Below, piece after piece: positions 1 through 11,300 of a DNA stretch of 64,000 nt (within the stretch, counting starts at the first letter, position 1; each line of letters begins with the position of its first letter). The position numbers and the translations under genes were made by a program. Origin of the DNA: Telopea speciosissima (lineage: Eukaryota; Streptophyta; Magnoliopsida; Proteales; Proteaceae); NCBI RefSeq assembly GCF_018873765.1, contig NC_057924.1:2046001-2110000 (forward strand), written 5' to 3'. Below the pieces are notes generated by a model. That model was given only the letters and a program-made list of their open reading frames with translations, did no database searches and had not been told where the DNA came from.

Positions 1-60
1 GCCGCTTCTGTGTCTTCTAACTTTTGTAAGACATCCACATCACCCACATGAATTTTGGGC

Positions 61-280
61 GCAACACATTGATATATACCACATATGTGACAGTACAAAA
101 GTGGATATTTGATTGAATTAGATTTTAAAATTTGACATGTGGTTAATCTATACCATATCCTCTATATCCTATGACCGAAATAGATAAACATATCATCTAT
201 CTACATGGTAGAATAGATGTCTTGTGATATTTGAAAAAATAACAGACCTTTGTGACAATAATAATTCACCTAAAAATAAT
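61..280. repeat. Dispersed repeat, copy A
   Basis: This AT-rich stretch has clear partners near 61850-62035 (the blocks around ttgattgaa-ttaga, gtggttaatctatac and atatcatctat recur in order) and, for its last 70 bases, near 44040-44120 (agatgtcttgtgat, then ataataattc). No coding potential is visible. The class of element is unknown; no ends were identified. Confidence 0.55.
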
Positions 281-679
281 TAATAGAAGAAATTAATTTG
301 GCTATGAGAGATGGTTTTATGGATATGCTTGTCTTTAGGGTATCTATGGATGGCCTTCCTATTTATATGACATAATAGATTTCATTGGGGAAGAAATTTT
401 GTAGAGAGATAAACTCAAAGGTCTTTTGCTCACATGTTAAGTTTCAGCTCAATTAGAGTTTGTCAAGTAGTAAAAAAAAAAATTTAAAAAATCCAAGTGT
501 GTGACAATATTTAATAACTAATGAGGCATTGAAGACCACAGATATAAAAGCCAACTTTGTCTCCCCCCCCCTCCCAACCAAACAGAGTTGGCTAAATGAA
601 CCCTATTTTACCATTTGGTTAAACCATAATTATTGTTAAACCAAAGGCATCCAATTCGTTTTCACTCCTCATATTATCT
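281..679. other. Intergenic, no gene seen
   Basis: AT-rich sequence with an A-run near 472-490 and a C-run near 563. No open reading frame resembling a protein and no defined element ends were seen. Confidence 0.5.
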
Positions 680-975
680 TTGGACCTATCCCTTGTGCTT
701 TATAAATGATTTACTAATGACCTAATGTTTAGTACAGCTGCAATGCTAAAGTGCTTGGTGCTTACTGCGCATGTTTTGGACAGCTTTTGATGATCCAGAA
801 TCCAACTTCTTTCATCTTCTTGAACTAATGTTGCGTTTCATTGCTTTCCCTCCCTTCGTGGGAAAGTGAATTTGAAGGAAAATGTGTGGATAAACATGTT
901 TGGATGCAATAAGTAGGAAAAAAAACTGCTTTTTTAAAAAAGCAAATCCCTAAAAGTTCGTCTCACTATTGTGTG
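680..975 (+). repeat. Orphan copy of a Nudix-gene 3' flank
   Basis: This segment aligns collinearly with 19600-19925, the DNA just downstream of Nudix copy 1. Shared blocks include agtacagctgcaatgctaaa, catgttttggacagctt, gatgatccagaatc, cttcttgaactaatg, ggaaagtgaatttga and gataaacatgtttggatg. Its position upstream of copy 1 fits the tail of an earlier array unit whose gene has been lost or lies left of the window. Confidence 0.7.
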
Positions 976-987
976 AAAACAGTGGTG

Positions 988-1493
988 CAAGATAAGAGTG
1001 TCAAGTGGTCGGTTCGATTTGGTTTTAGGCGGATTGAATCGATTTTGGTTGATCACTATGCCAATCTGCCAATTCGAAACTAAACCGTTAAAGAAGGTTT
1101 CAATTTTGTTTTTTTTTTTTTAAATTCGATTTGGATCGATTTTTATCATATTTTTTTTGTTATTGGTTTGTAATTGGGCTACTACTGGGTTCGGTTCATT
1201 CCTGTTTCGGATTTACAATATATACATATGGAAATTAATGAGAAACTTGTAAGAGTTTTCAGTTTCTTATTGGGTTACTATTGGTTCAGTTTCGGTTTTT
1301 TATTGGATTTGGTCCATTATCTTTTGTGTTCGATCAGTGCATTTGATCAATTCGGATTGATTTTGATTTCTACCAATCCCATAAAACCCAACTCAAAAAC
1401 AAAACTGATAAGAGTTCGGTATAGTTCAATCCAGACTGAACCAATTGGTTTTGATCGATCGACTGATTTGGAATGAACATCGACACCCTTACA
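988..1493. mobile_element. MITE-like element, TIR AGRGTGTC
   Basis: The left end reads taagagtgtcaa and the right end cgacaccctta, which are imperfect inverted repeats about 500 bp apart. The interior is rich in cggttcgattt / ggttttgatcga motifs. Similar ends occur at about 2647 (aggggtgtcaa), 24896 (aagggtgtcaaa) and 54157 (tttgacactccta). The end type is reminiscent of hAT-derived non-autonomous elements. No target-site duplication was established. Confidence 0.5.
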
Positions 1494-2154
1494 GTGATAC
1501 ACTAATACCCACATTCCTCAAATTTTTTTTCCTTTCGCTTTTACAAAATCTCTCTTAAAAAAACCACTCTCTTTTTTTTTTCTAGTAAGGCATGTAACTT
1601 TTTATGTCATTTTATCAGTAAATTTCATAGCCTATCCCATTTAGTTGGTATAAGATTGAGTTCTTGTTGTTTTTTATTAGTGCATTTTTGTTTGGAGTTT
1701 AATTATTGTGAGTGGCTGCAAAAGTATGACTATGTTTTACTTCACCGATGGAGTTGAGAAATCTCTTCATCACTGGTGATGACCATATAATAGGACACTT
1801 GGATTGTCCTTATGTTGGGTTGTATTATGCTAGTCCACATAATTGTAATTGGTTTGTACTTGTATTTGTATTTGGGACAGATTTTGGGTCAATTACATGT
1901 ATCCAATATAATTGTGGTCGATTTTTAGGTCAATTACATGTAGAATTGTGTGTGAGGATTAGGGTTTTGAGTTTTCCTATATGTTGTCTTTGTTTGAAAA
2001 ACCTTAATAACAAACAAAGAGTAATATTCTATGAGATTTATTTGTTTATTTTTTATAGAATGAGATGGAGACTGGTGTAAAGAGTTTTTCAAGAAATAGT
2101 GGAAAACCTCAATTTCCCTCAAATGGATGTAGTCTTTCTATTAAATTTTTGGTT

Positions 2155-2190
2155 TGGAGGGGGTGGGGTGGGGTGGGGTGGGGTGGGGGA
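2155..2190 (+). repeat. (GGGGT)n G-rich tandem repeat
   Basis: Successive ggggtggggt units form a run of at least five G4 tracts, each separated by single T residues. It can in principle fold as a G-quadruplex. It lies at the left edge of a MITE. Confidence 0.8.
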
Positions 2191-2192
2191 AG

Positions 2193-2368
2193 AAGTTGCA
2201 GCTTGGTCGTGTAGCCCTGCACCAAAGTAGGGCAATGAGAGCATGCACAGGAGTATCAAAAGAGATGGAGTTTTTTTTTTTTTTTTTTTTTTTTCCAGAA
2301 GGATTTGAGTGGTAATTTTGTATGTCACTGTGTCTTGGCGAATGAACCACGCAACCAAACAACATTAT
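2193..2368. mobile_element. MITE, family GCTTGGTCGTGTGG
   Basis: The left end (gttgcagcttggtcgtgtag) and right end (ccacgcaaccaaacaac) are inverted repeats. The interior carries the hallmark caatgagagcatgcac and a long T-run. Related copies lie near 23900-24040, 24724-24890, 26850-26998, 46690-46805 and 54849-55008. Confidence 0.6.
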
Positions 2369-3321
2369 TTTTCCATTTTTTTAATATGATTAGAGAAAAT
2401 GATTGTCACGATATCGTTCTGAGTTTCCAAGTTTTTAATTATTTTCTCTCACATATTCTAAATAATGGATACCATAAGACACCCATTGGTGTGGTGTGCA
2501 AATTATATTCCTCCCCACACGGTAGTGTGAAGAACCCTCTCCCATATGATTATAATCAAATAAAAGATAAATGGTTCTAACATAAACCATGTGGGAGATA
2601 TTCCTACAATTTGTTCTACTGAGGACAAATGATGATGGGTGGAATTAGGGGTGTCAAACAATTGGTCCGGTCTAGTTTCGATCGAATTGAATCAGTTTTG
2701 GTTTATGAATGATTGAGACCAAAACTAATTTGTTAATAAACTTCATTTTTTCAATCAATTTATTGGTTTTTCAATATTGGATTAGTATCGATTTTGATCG
2801 GTTTGTTTTCAAGTTTGAATCACAATGAAATCTTACATTCCACATAGAGATTGTTCGAAGATAACCACTATAAATAATCTATGGATTGCTATTCAGAGAG
2901 AAGATAACTAATATTGAAATCATAAAATGAATCATGTTATAAAATCATTCATTTGAATGTCTTAATTAATTTTATATAGTGAATAAGGAAATCAATGGAA
3001 GAATTGTTACAAATCAATTTCCCTATTCATAACCGCATAGTCATTGAATTTATAACAAATCCTTTTGCAATCAGAAATATTCTCACTAATATTGAAATCA
3101 ATGGATAATCAATTCACTTATTCATAACTTTATACTAAATCATTTTTTTATCGGTCTCATTTGATTCGATTTCGATTTAGAAATCGGTTCGTTCGGTGTG
3201 ATCTGATTTTCAGCTGGTCTGTCATATTCCATTCCAAAACAATCCAATATGGATCGGTTCGATTCGATCGAAGTTTTTTTGATTTATTAGTCATTTAAAC
3301 CGTCACATATTCAAATTCAAA
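2369..3321. other. Intergenic, degenerate repeats
   Basis: Low-complexity AT-rich DNA with ttcgattcgatt / atcggttcg motifs at 2640-2800 and 3160-3290, probably decayed pieces of the AGGGTGTC family. No gene was recognised. Confidence 0.5.
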
Positions 3322-3330
3322 TAATTTAAA
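3322..3330. repeat. Pack-MULE target-site duplication, left
   Basis: The 9-mer taatttaaa abuts the left TIR. It matches taatctaaa at 4977-4985 with one mismatch. Confidence 0.7.
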
Positions 3331-4976
3331 GGGTTTTTTACAATTACCACCTCAAAATCTTTACTATCTACTATTATCCCCCCTAAAATTTTCAAATAAC
3401 TGTTACCTCCCTCTGATGCATATTAACCACTAACTGACCCCACCGTTACATTTCCGTAACGATGGGGGTTAGTCGTGACAGTGTGCCATTGTCACGAATT
3501 TTTTAAGACCAAAATACCCTTTTGGGTGGTAATTATAAAAAATTAAAAAAAAAAAAAAAACCCATCACCGTCCTTCTCCTCCTCCTCCTTCGTCTCCTTC
3601 TTCTTCCTCCTCTGCAACCCCAAAGGTGAAACCCATCACACATTTCCTTATGAACTGACTTTGCTACTGGAAGTTCCCACCTGTTCTGATACATGATTAC
3701 TTTGAAACTTCTTTCGCCTTGACAAACCTCGAGGAAGCTTTGGGATTTTATCATCCAAACTGGTAGAAATAACGCTTAAACTACTCAAATTTTGCTGATT
3801 CCCAACCCCTAGGGAATGATCATTCTTCTTCTTCCCGAGTCTTTTGGTGTAAAACAAAGCGGCTTAACTTTAATGGCAGTTTGTTGAATGCGGATGATCC
3901 CAAACTCAAGCCACTACCACTTACTACATTTGAACTATTTCTACTCTTCTTGTCAGTCGGTTCAAAACTACGAAGGGATACCTCCTTCCAACTCTTCCTT
4001 TCCCTCTTCCCATGCCCCAAACTTGACCCCACATTTTCCAACGGAGACTTCCTTTTCCTCTTTAGGACCCTATCTTTGGCCCCTTCCACGGAACCTCTGG
4101 AATTCTCAACATAGAGGCTTTGAAGATCCAAAGATCTCGGTTTTTTTGAAATTCTAGGGATATCAGGTTCTTCTGCTAAGCTGTTTTCCATCTACAAACA
4201 CTCAATTGACAAGAGGGAAACTAATACCCCCAATTTTCATCTTCCATCATACATGTTTCTTTGTTCCGAACCCTAGCATTATTTCACCCAAAAAAAAAAC
4301 AAAAAACCCTAGCATTAGATCTGGTAATGAAATTAGAGCATAAAGATCAGATAAACCCCAAAATGAAATCCTAAAAACGTGCAAATCGATTAAAATCCAA
4401 TTCCTACCAAGATATGAATAGAGGGAAACTGTTCAATTACCCTCCTCTGCAACCCCAAAGGTGAAATATCCAATTACCCCTTACCGTTAATATGAAGGGT
4501 GAAGCTGGAGAACTGAGCAGCCAACGTTTTCAGGGCGGAACGGAGAGGGAGAGTCTGAGCAGATGAGGGGGAGGGGTGTCGGAGTCGGAGAAGGAAAGGG
4601 ACATAGGGAGATGCCGCTGGTAATGGCCACCGGAGCCTGAGCAGGTGATGGTTTCAAGTAAGGGGTAAAATGGATATTTCACCTTTTGGGGTTGCAGAGG
4701 AGGAAGAAGAAGAAGAAGAAGGAGAAGGACGGCGATGGTTTTTTATTTTTTATTTTTTATTTTATTTATAGCAATTATCACCCCAAAAGGGTATTTTGGT
4801 CCTAGAAAACTTGTGACAACAGCACACTGTCGCGACTAACCCCCACTGTTACAGAAATGTAACGGTGGGATCAGTTAATGGTTAGTATGCATCAGAGGGG
4901 GTAACAGTTGTTTAAAAGTTTTTGGGAGGGTAATAATAGATAGTAAAGATTTTGGGGTGGTAATTGTAAAAAACCT
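3331..4976. mobile_element. Pack-MULE (Mutator-like element with captured gene fragment)
   Basis: The long terminal inverted repeats run from 3331 to about 3630 and from about 4676 to 4976. Both begin (G/A)GGTTTTTTACAATTACCACC reading inwards and stay alignable to the gcaaccccaaaggtgaaa block. Direct 9-bp flanks, taatttaaa (3322-3330) and taatctaaa (4977-4985), match at 8 of 9 positions, which fits Mutator target-site duplication. There is no transposase. The interior carries an Enhancer-of-polycomb-like exon on the minus strand, so this is a non-autonomous Pack-MULE. A third copy of the inner TIR edge (cctcctctgcaaccccaaag) sits at 4441-4460. The element ends about 265 bp upstream of the start codon of Nudix copy 1, so it could influence that promoter. 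Confidence 0.82.
3648..4191 (-). pseudogene. Captured Enhancer-of-polycomb-like first exon, frameshifted
   Basis: From the ATG at 4191 the reading frame gives a basic, Ser/Lys/Arg-rich N-terminus (PRSLDLQSLY, then KRKRKS and RKSWKEVSL). This is the arrangement I recognise at the start of plant Enhancer-of-polycomb-like chromatin proteins, components of NuA4-type acetyltransferase complexes. The frame closes at 3820. The same homology continues one frame over from about 3857 (IPKLPRGLSRRKKF, then SSSKV) to a stop at 3648, so a single-base indel near 3840-3855 breaks it. Only the first exon is present; the conserved EPC domain is absent. It lies wholly between MULE inverted repeats, so it is a captured fragment and not a resident gene. 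A short peptide could be made, but no function can be assumed. Confidence 0.7.
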
Positions 4977-4985
4977 TAATCTAAA
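4977..4985. repeat. Pack-MULE target-site duplication, right
   Basis: The 9-mer taatctaaa directly follows the right TIR and pairs with 3322-3330. Confidence 0.7.
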
Positions 4986-5157
4986 CCGCATAGGGATGGG
5001 AAATTTATCAAACTCAAAAACTTGCAAACTGCTCTTCTTCTGCAGTAACAAAGACCATTTCTGCTTTCCATAATTCATCTTTGCCGCGTAAATTCTCCGG
5101 TGTGTTCAAAGTTCAAAGTTCGAAGTTCAAGGTCTTTTGAACCCAGAACCCACGAAC

Positions 5158-5340
5158 ATGTTCCTAGGAAAGGTAAAAGCTTGGAGGTATGATAAATTCT
5201 CGGTGGTTAAAGTTTTCTATAATCATTTCCATTTGAAGAAAAGATGTTCAGATATTTTTCGCGATCTTCATTGCTCTGCTTCAAATCCAGAAGCCTACGT
5301 GTTTCCTCAAATCACAGCTCCTTACTGTCTTTCCCGATGA
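5158..5340 (+). promoter_or_regulatory. Upstream ORF overlapping the Nudix copy 1 start
   Basis: An ATG at 5158 (A at -3) opens a 60-codon frame ending at 5340. It is out of frame with, and overlaps, the presumed main start at 5244. If transcription begins upstream of 5158, this overlapping uORF should reduce initiation at 5244. The equivalent region of copy 3 lacks this ATG. The transcription start is not known from sequence. Confidence 0.4.
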
Positions 5341-8300
5341 CTCCCGGCGTTCAAAGGAAATTCCGTTTCAGTGCAGTCAACTCCCGTCTTGGTGTTTCCG
5401 AAGGTATCTATTTGTATGTATTCCTTCATTTTCTGTTCTTCTTGTTTAATTTGTGATGTTTCTTATGAAATTTATTTGTATCCTTCCTTAATCTATCATG
5501 CGATCTCGCATTTTGTATGGAGCATTCTGGTTATATACTTCCACTAATTCCTTGCAATTGACATGCTTTATAATCTTAATTAATCAAGTCCAGTTGTGCA
5601 TAATTGAGGCAATCGTATGACTGCGTGTTGATGTTACTGCAAAAGAATTTTCTGTTTATTGTTCTTGGACAGACTATGATTTATACTTGATTTGCTTACT
5701 GTTAGACCTAACCTTATAACTGTAATCGCTTGCTGGTCTAAAATTTCCACTGGAATTCATACTCTTATATCAGGTTCTTATTTGATTTCAAATTTACATT
5801 ATTAAGTGGATCTGTTCTTGTCTGTTCATTTTACTGCCAAAAGAAAAGAGCATTTATGATTGACTTGCTGTCTTGCTTACTGCCGAATGTTACCTCATTG
5901 GTTTTTTACTTTGGAAATTTATGCTTTTAAGCTTCTGTTTTCTCTGCATAAAAATCTTCTCGCAAATGGGCAGATGCTCAATGTCCTGGTTGTTAAAAAT
6001 TAAAATGGAGTTATTCCAGTCTAGGGGCCATATTAAGCATTAAGATTTTTTTTTAAATTTGTTTATCATGAATATGGATTTGGTGCTTAATTAGCATTAA
6101 TCCAAAAAATATTACTGAATAGAAAGCTAAATATTTAGTATGGATGTACTGTGGGCTCATCTTTCATTCATTATTTTCCATTTTTATAATAAATTTTCTT
6201 TTTTAACTTTAGGTCTCAAGGATAAACCCGTGAATCCACTCAATATCAGATACATGTCACTTTCTGTAAGTTCTTCTGCAGTCATGGGACATGTTGTATC
6301 TGAAAATGGTGCTCAACCGGTTGAGCTACTTCATGGAGTTGCGGATGAATTTGGAGGTGTCATTGTAGACATGAAGGACCCATTGGATTCTGAAGTCTTT
6401 GTTGCTACTCTTAGAGCTTCAATGTCAAAATGGAGGCAAGAGGTCTTATTCCAATCAAATTCTTTTCTCTTTTGTATTTATTCTGATGGCTAGGCAAAAC
6501 TATTATTCAAACGGTGAAGTTCAGGTTAACAGCTTAATATCCCTTGCATTCTTTTCAAATATTTTGTTGAGATTGATAGGGAATTCATGAAATTACTCAT
6601 GACATCTTTATATTGATCGCAATACAAAGTGATGACATCTGCAGACATTTTAGCCTCTCACATTTGTGTACATCAAATTCCTTGAACTCTTCATGTTCAT
6701 TCAGCTAGCTCTATTTTTAAGAGAAAAACCATGTGCCCTCCCCTGTGGAGTTGATATCAATGCTTGTATGACATTGAGACTATCAATATATACAAACACT
6801 TTAGTCCCTAATCTGGAAATCATTTGGAAAATGTTGAAAATAGTCCAAGCTCAAAAGATGCAAATTGACTTTACTTAAGCCATTTTACCTGTCTTGTCAT
6901 ATCCTCATGTTTCTCATAGACATTTCTTTCTTCACTATGAGCTCTTCCATAATGTTTCTGATTTGGGTCTGTGCTAGCTAACTTTGACACCTTATAACAA
7001 AAGAGAAGCTGGTGAGGGTTGACTGTTCAACTCTATATTTTGGTGACCTCTCTTTGAGTATTGTGACTGTGCTTGTTTTGCATTTTAGTAGTCTTTTTTT
7101 ACACTCTTAGCTAAGTTCCACCCAAAACTGGTGTATCATTGCACGGAAACAGTTCGTATTTTCTCTGCCTTCCTTTCACGTTCAAACTTATATAGCATCC
7201 AAGATAGATTCTTGAGGAAAGGCCAAAAGTTTGTCCTGAACATCCATCTCCTTTTGATAATTTTGTTAAGGGGGGGGGTGTTGAACTGTTGAAGCTTCTG
7301 TAAACAGAGGCAGAGTGTGGGAGCATCTGACCTCCTCGTTCATAGAATGTTAGATTATATAGAGATTAGAGAGAGTGCAACAAACTACATTTGAAGAAAT
7401 GAAGACTCTACACCAAAGTGTCTAATAAAACGTTCAAAAGTCTGCTCCATTGGGCATCAGTGAGATATTGGATAAAATGAGGTTTGAGGAGTTTTAATAT
7501 CAGTGGGCTGATGCATATCATGAGTTGAAAGAACCAAGAGCTGATGCAAATCAAGAGTTGAAAGAAAGAACCTAACTGCAGTAAGGCATCCTAATACCAT
7601 TAGAAAAGGACACAACCTCTTTATTCCTCCCTTCAAAAGGAATCTTGAGTATTCTAGATTTCTAGTGCTTGGAGTGGACTTGAGCTGAAAACGATGAAGC
7701 TTAGTCAAGTTTCTGCAGATTATATTAGTTATCAGGGGTTTCTTTCTTTTCCCCCATTTAACGGTAATCTGGAATTAAACAGTTTTAATTTAACTTTGCT
7801 TGGTATTTGCTTGAATAAAATGTTGCTTACAAAATGGACTTATGATTGGTCATACTGGTTTTGTCAATGGAAAGAATAAACAAGGTCATTCTATGTTTGT
7901 AAACAAGGGTGGACCTTGGCGCAATGGTAAGGTTGCTCTATTGTGACCAAGTGGTTGTGGGTTCGAGTCTGGAAACAGCCTCTCTGAAAAACAGGGGTAA
8001 GGCTGCGTACATTATGACCCTCCCCAGACCCCACAGTGGTAGGAGCCTCGTCCACTGGTACGCCCTTATTCCATGTCTGTAAATGAAATATTGGTGATGG
8101 ATGGAAACGCCTCTGTAAAGACTAGCAAACCAAGATCTGAAACCAGTAACTGCCAAGTAGAAGAGAGAGAGAACCATGGGAAAAGGAGAGAGCGATTGTT
8201 GAATGAATCAATACACGTGTGTGCTCTGAACATGCTCCAAACTTTTGATGCTTCTGGCCTTTGACCCTTTAAAGTTAGCAAACCTTGCTCCTCCTTTCAC

Positions 8301-11300
8301 TCTGTTCAATGCTCTGGTTACCTAGGGTTGGCTTCATTAAATTGTGTCCATGCCACACTGTCCAGTATTTTTGTAAAATGCATGTTCTGCAAGTAAGAAG
8401 CCAAATCTTGTTGCTTGAAAATCATTGTTAAGTATCTCATGTGTTCTGTAGTGTTTGAGCCATGAGACGAGAATTACTCTTTGCAGGACTGGTGGTGGTA
8501 GAACCTGAAAGTTTGCTTATTTCTGTTGCTTCAAAAATAAAAAATAAAAAAAAATGTGTTGTTAATGTTTGTCCTTAAAGACATAGATTGTCTGTGTTTC
8601 ATGGCTCCAATCTACTACAATGTCCTACGTTTGTTGTTAATACTGAGTAATTTCTGATACATTTCTGCAGGGTAAGAAAGGTGTTTGGATTAAATTGCCC
8701 ATTGAACTCGTAAATCTTGTTGAAGCTTCTGTTAAGGTATGTCAATTTATTGGTCTTTTTCTCATTTTTTTTTAAATCATCTTAATGCTGTGACGCTCTA
8801 TTTAACTAGTTTTTTTGATATTTTGCTTACATTTGCAGAGAAGTTACTAAGTATTCAGAGTTTAGTCATATAATTGTTTTGGTCCTTTAATCTCAATAGA
8901 TCTTCTCAAAGTTGCTGCTGAAATAACTATTTCTTTTTTTATATGTTGTCTTTGTATTCTAAATGTAAAGTATACTGTTAAGATAAAAGCTGATTTCAAT
9001 TACATATTGTACTTCCTAATGTAGAGTTTACTGTAGTTTTTTTTTTTTTTTTGGGTGGGGGGGGGGGGGAAGGAGAGGGGGAGAAGACTTGGTCCTTTAA
9101 TACTGATACGTCCTTTATATTTTACCAACTCATGTTTACAATTTGCAGGAGGGGTTCCGGTACCACCATGCTGAGGCAAAATACTTGATGCTTGTCTATT
9201 GGATTCCTGAAACTCCCAATACTATACCTGCAAATGCCTCACACCGAGTTGGTGTCGGTGCTTGTGTGATAAATGATAAAAGAGAGGTACTACATCTGCA
9301 GTTTCTGTCTCACAGTATTTTAATTAAATCAACACAAAACTCAAGGTGACCTCTCTGCTTCTTTAATATGTATTGTGCACTGGAAAATCCTCTAAAACAC
9401 TTGATTGGATTATTGTAACTATCCTATCTGTTCAGAAGGGTTTTATGGACCTGATTGTTATGACTAGATTCTAAATGTATGTAAATAGGGAAAATGTTCT
9501 CTGTGTGTGTGTGTGCCACACCCAGACACAGTGGGGGGGCAAATGACCGCCCCACCCCCCTGAGAGGCAGAAATTTTGCCCTCGAGATGCCAGCGCATGC
9601 TCTCATTGGCTGCCTTACGTGCGTGGCCCCTGCTTTCCCCCACAGAGAATGCTCCCCCATATAAATAATATAAAATTTATTTTTTATGGTATCAACCTCC
9701 CTAATATCTGATTATATAATGCTCATAGGTAGAATTCTTCCCTCCCATCTGTACTGATTTGAATATTCCACTTGCTTAAGTACCAGCATATTCGTTCACA
9801 CAAATCTATCTTTTCTGTACAATAGGTTTTACCAGCCCATGTCCTCATTTTGGGCTCTGTTATTTTAAATTAGTGTGTATCAAATCCAGATTTTATAAGA
9901 TCCCTCGGTATTTGTGACCTCCTTGCGATGGCCTCCTAATTTTGGATCCCCGAATTCCACTGTTTGGTAGGTGCTGGTAGTACAGGAGAAAAGTGACACG
10001 TTCGGAGCCACAGGTGTTTGGAAGTTCCCTACTGGAGTTGTTGATGAGGTATGTACCTCGAGATTGATAATCTTCCATTTTCTTTTCGGCTTCATGTGGT
10101 CGGATGTGAAGTGAAGGGAAATGAAATTAAAACAAAATGAAATGAAAATTTTTCTAATCATTACCAACATTCATTGTGTAACTTTAAAATTTTTTAATCT
10201 AATAGTTAGTTTTTACTTAACTGTTCAATCATATTCTTTGGATTTAGAAAAATAAGTATCAACTCGAAAAGTTTTGGTACCATATTTTCTAAGATTTTAA
10301 GTTAGTTACACAATAATGATTGTAGAGAATTTCCATTTTTTGTTTCAATTAATTTCAGTGCCCTTCATTTCCCTTTACTTGCAACCAGATGGAGACCTAA
10401 GAAATATGCTGTTTTTTCACTATTAACTGACATCTTTCATCAGGGTGAAAATATTTGTAGGGCAGCAGTAAGAGAAGTTAAAGAAGAGACAGGAGTAAGT
10501 AATAAAAAATCTGCAATTTTGAGCATCAAATAAATTTTCAATTGTAGTATTTCTGTATAAGGTTTTATTTTATATCCTGCTAAAGCCTTTACCTTTCTTC
10601 ATGTGGCAGATTGATGCAGAATTTGTTGAAGTACTGGCGTTTAGGTAAGGATGGCTTAACCTCTCATTGTTTTTTATATGCTTAAACTGAAAGTGTCATT
10701 CTTTTTAAGAAGGTTAGATGTCTCCTTTCTTACAGTGCTACAATCCTATTCCCCAGTGCCTGTATTTCTTAATATCTTGGATCAATATATCTGTCCTTCT
10801 GAAGTACATATTGAGGATCCAATTTGACAAGTCTACAGGTATTACTGTGTAGTTACTGAACTGAATAAATAAGGTGGAATCACACATAGAATATCTCCTA
10901 TCTAGGTCAAAACCATTGTGATTAGATTACCTTATCCATCTGATCTAACTGTTGAGGAAATCTGGTGATTGTCTGGGAAGACGTATACAAGTGGGATGGT
11001 CAGTTGGTGCCCCTCCCAGTGCCTCACTGTTCCTGCCTTGTCATGCTGTCAGTAATCTTGAGATATATGGAATACACTAGCATGTTTTGAGATATCACAT
11101 TCACATCAGCAGTTTTTTTAACCATATAGAGCAGCACTACTTGTCTTTTAACAAATGAAATATGTGGATAAAGATGGGCTCATACATATACACCCACCCA
11201 CACATGCCCAAACCCCATGTAGTAATGTATGGGAAGGAGCGGTATCAATCTTCTATAATTGGAGCATTTGGACACTTGTATAATGCCAAGCAGAATATAC

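Noticed and set aside
1174..1476. A 100-codon frame at the left of the window
   Set aside because: It starts with TTG and runs through the repetitive interior of a MITE-like element; the protein is low-complexity and aromatic-rich.
3820..4191. A functional minus-strand gene
   Set aside because: It is enclosed by MULE inverted repeats, frameshifted, and lacks the rest of the EPC-like gene.
7908..8068. Possible tRNA gene
   Set aside because: A and B boxes are present, but no cloverleaf with matched acceptor stem can be formed, and the downstream body is that of a SINE.
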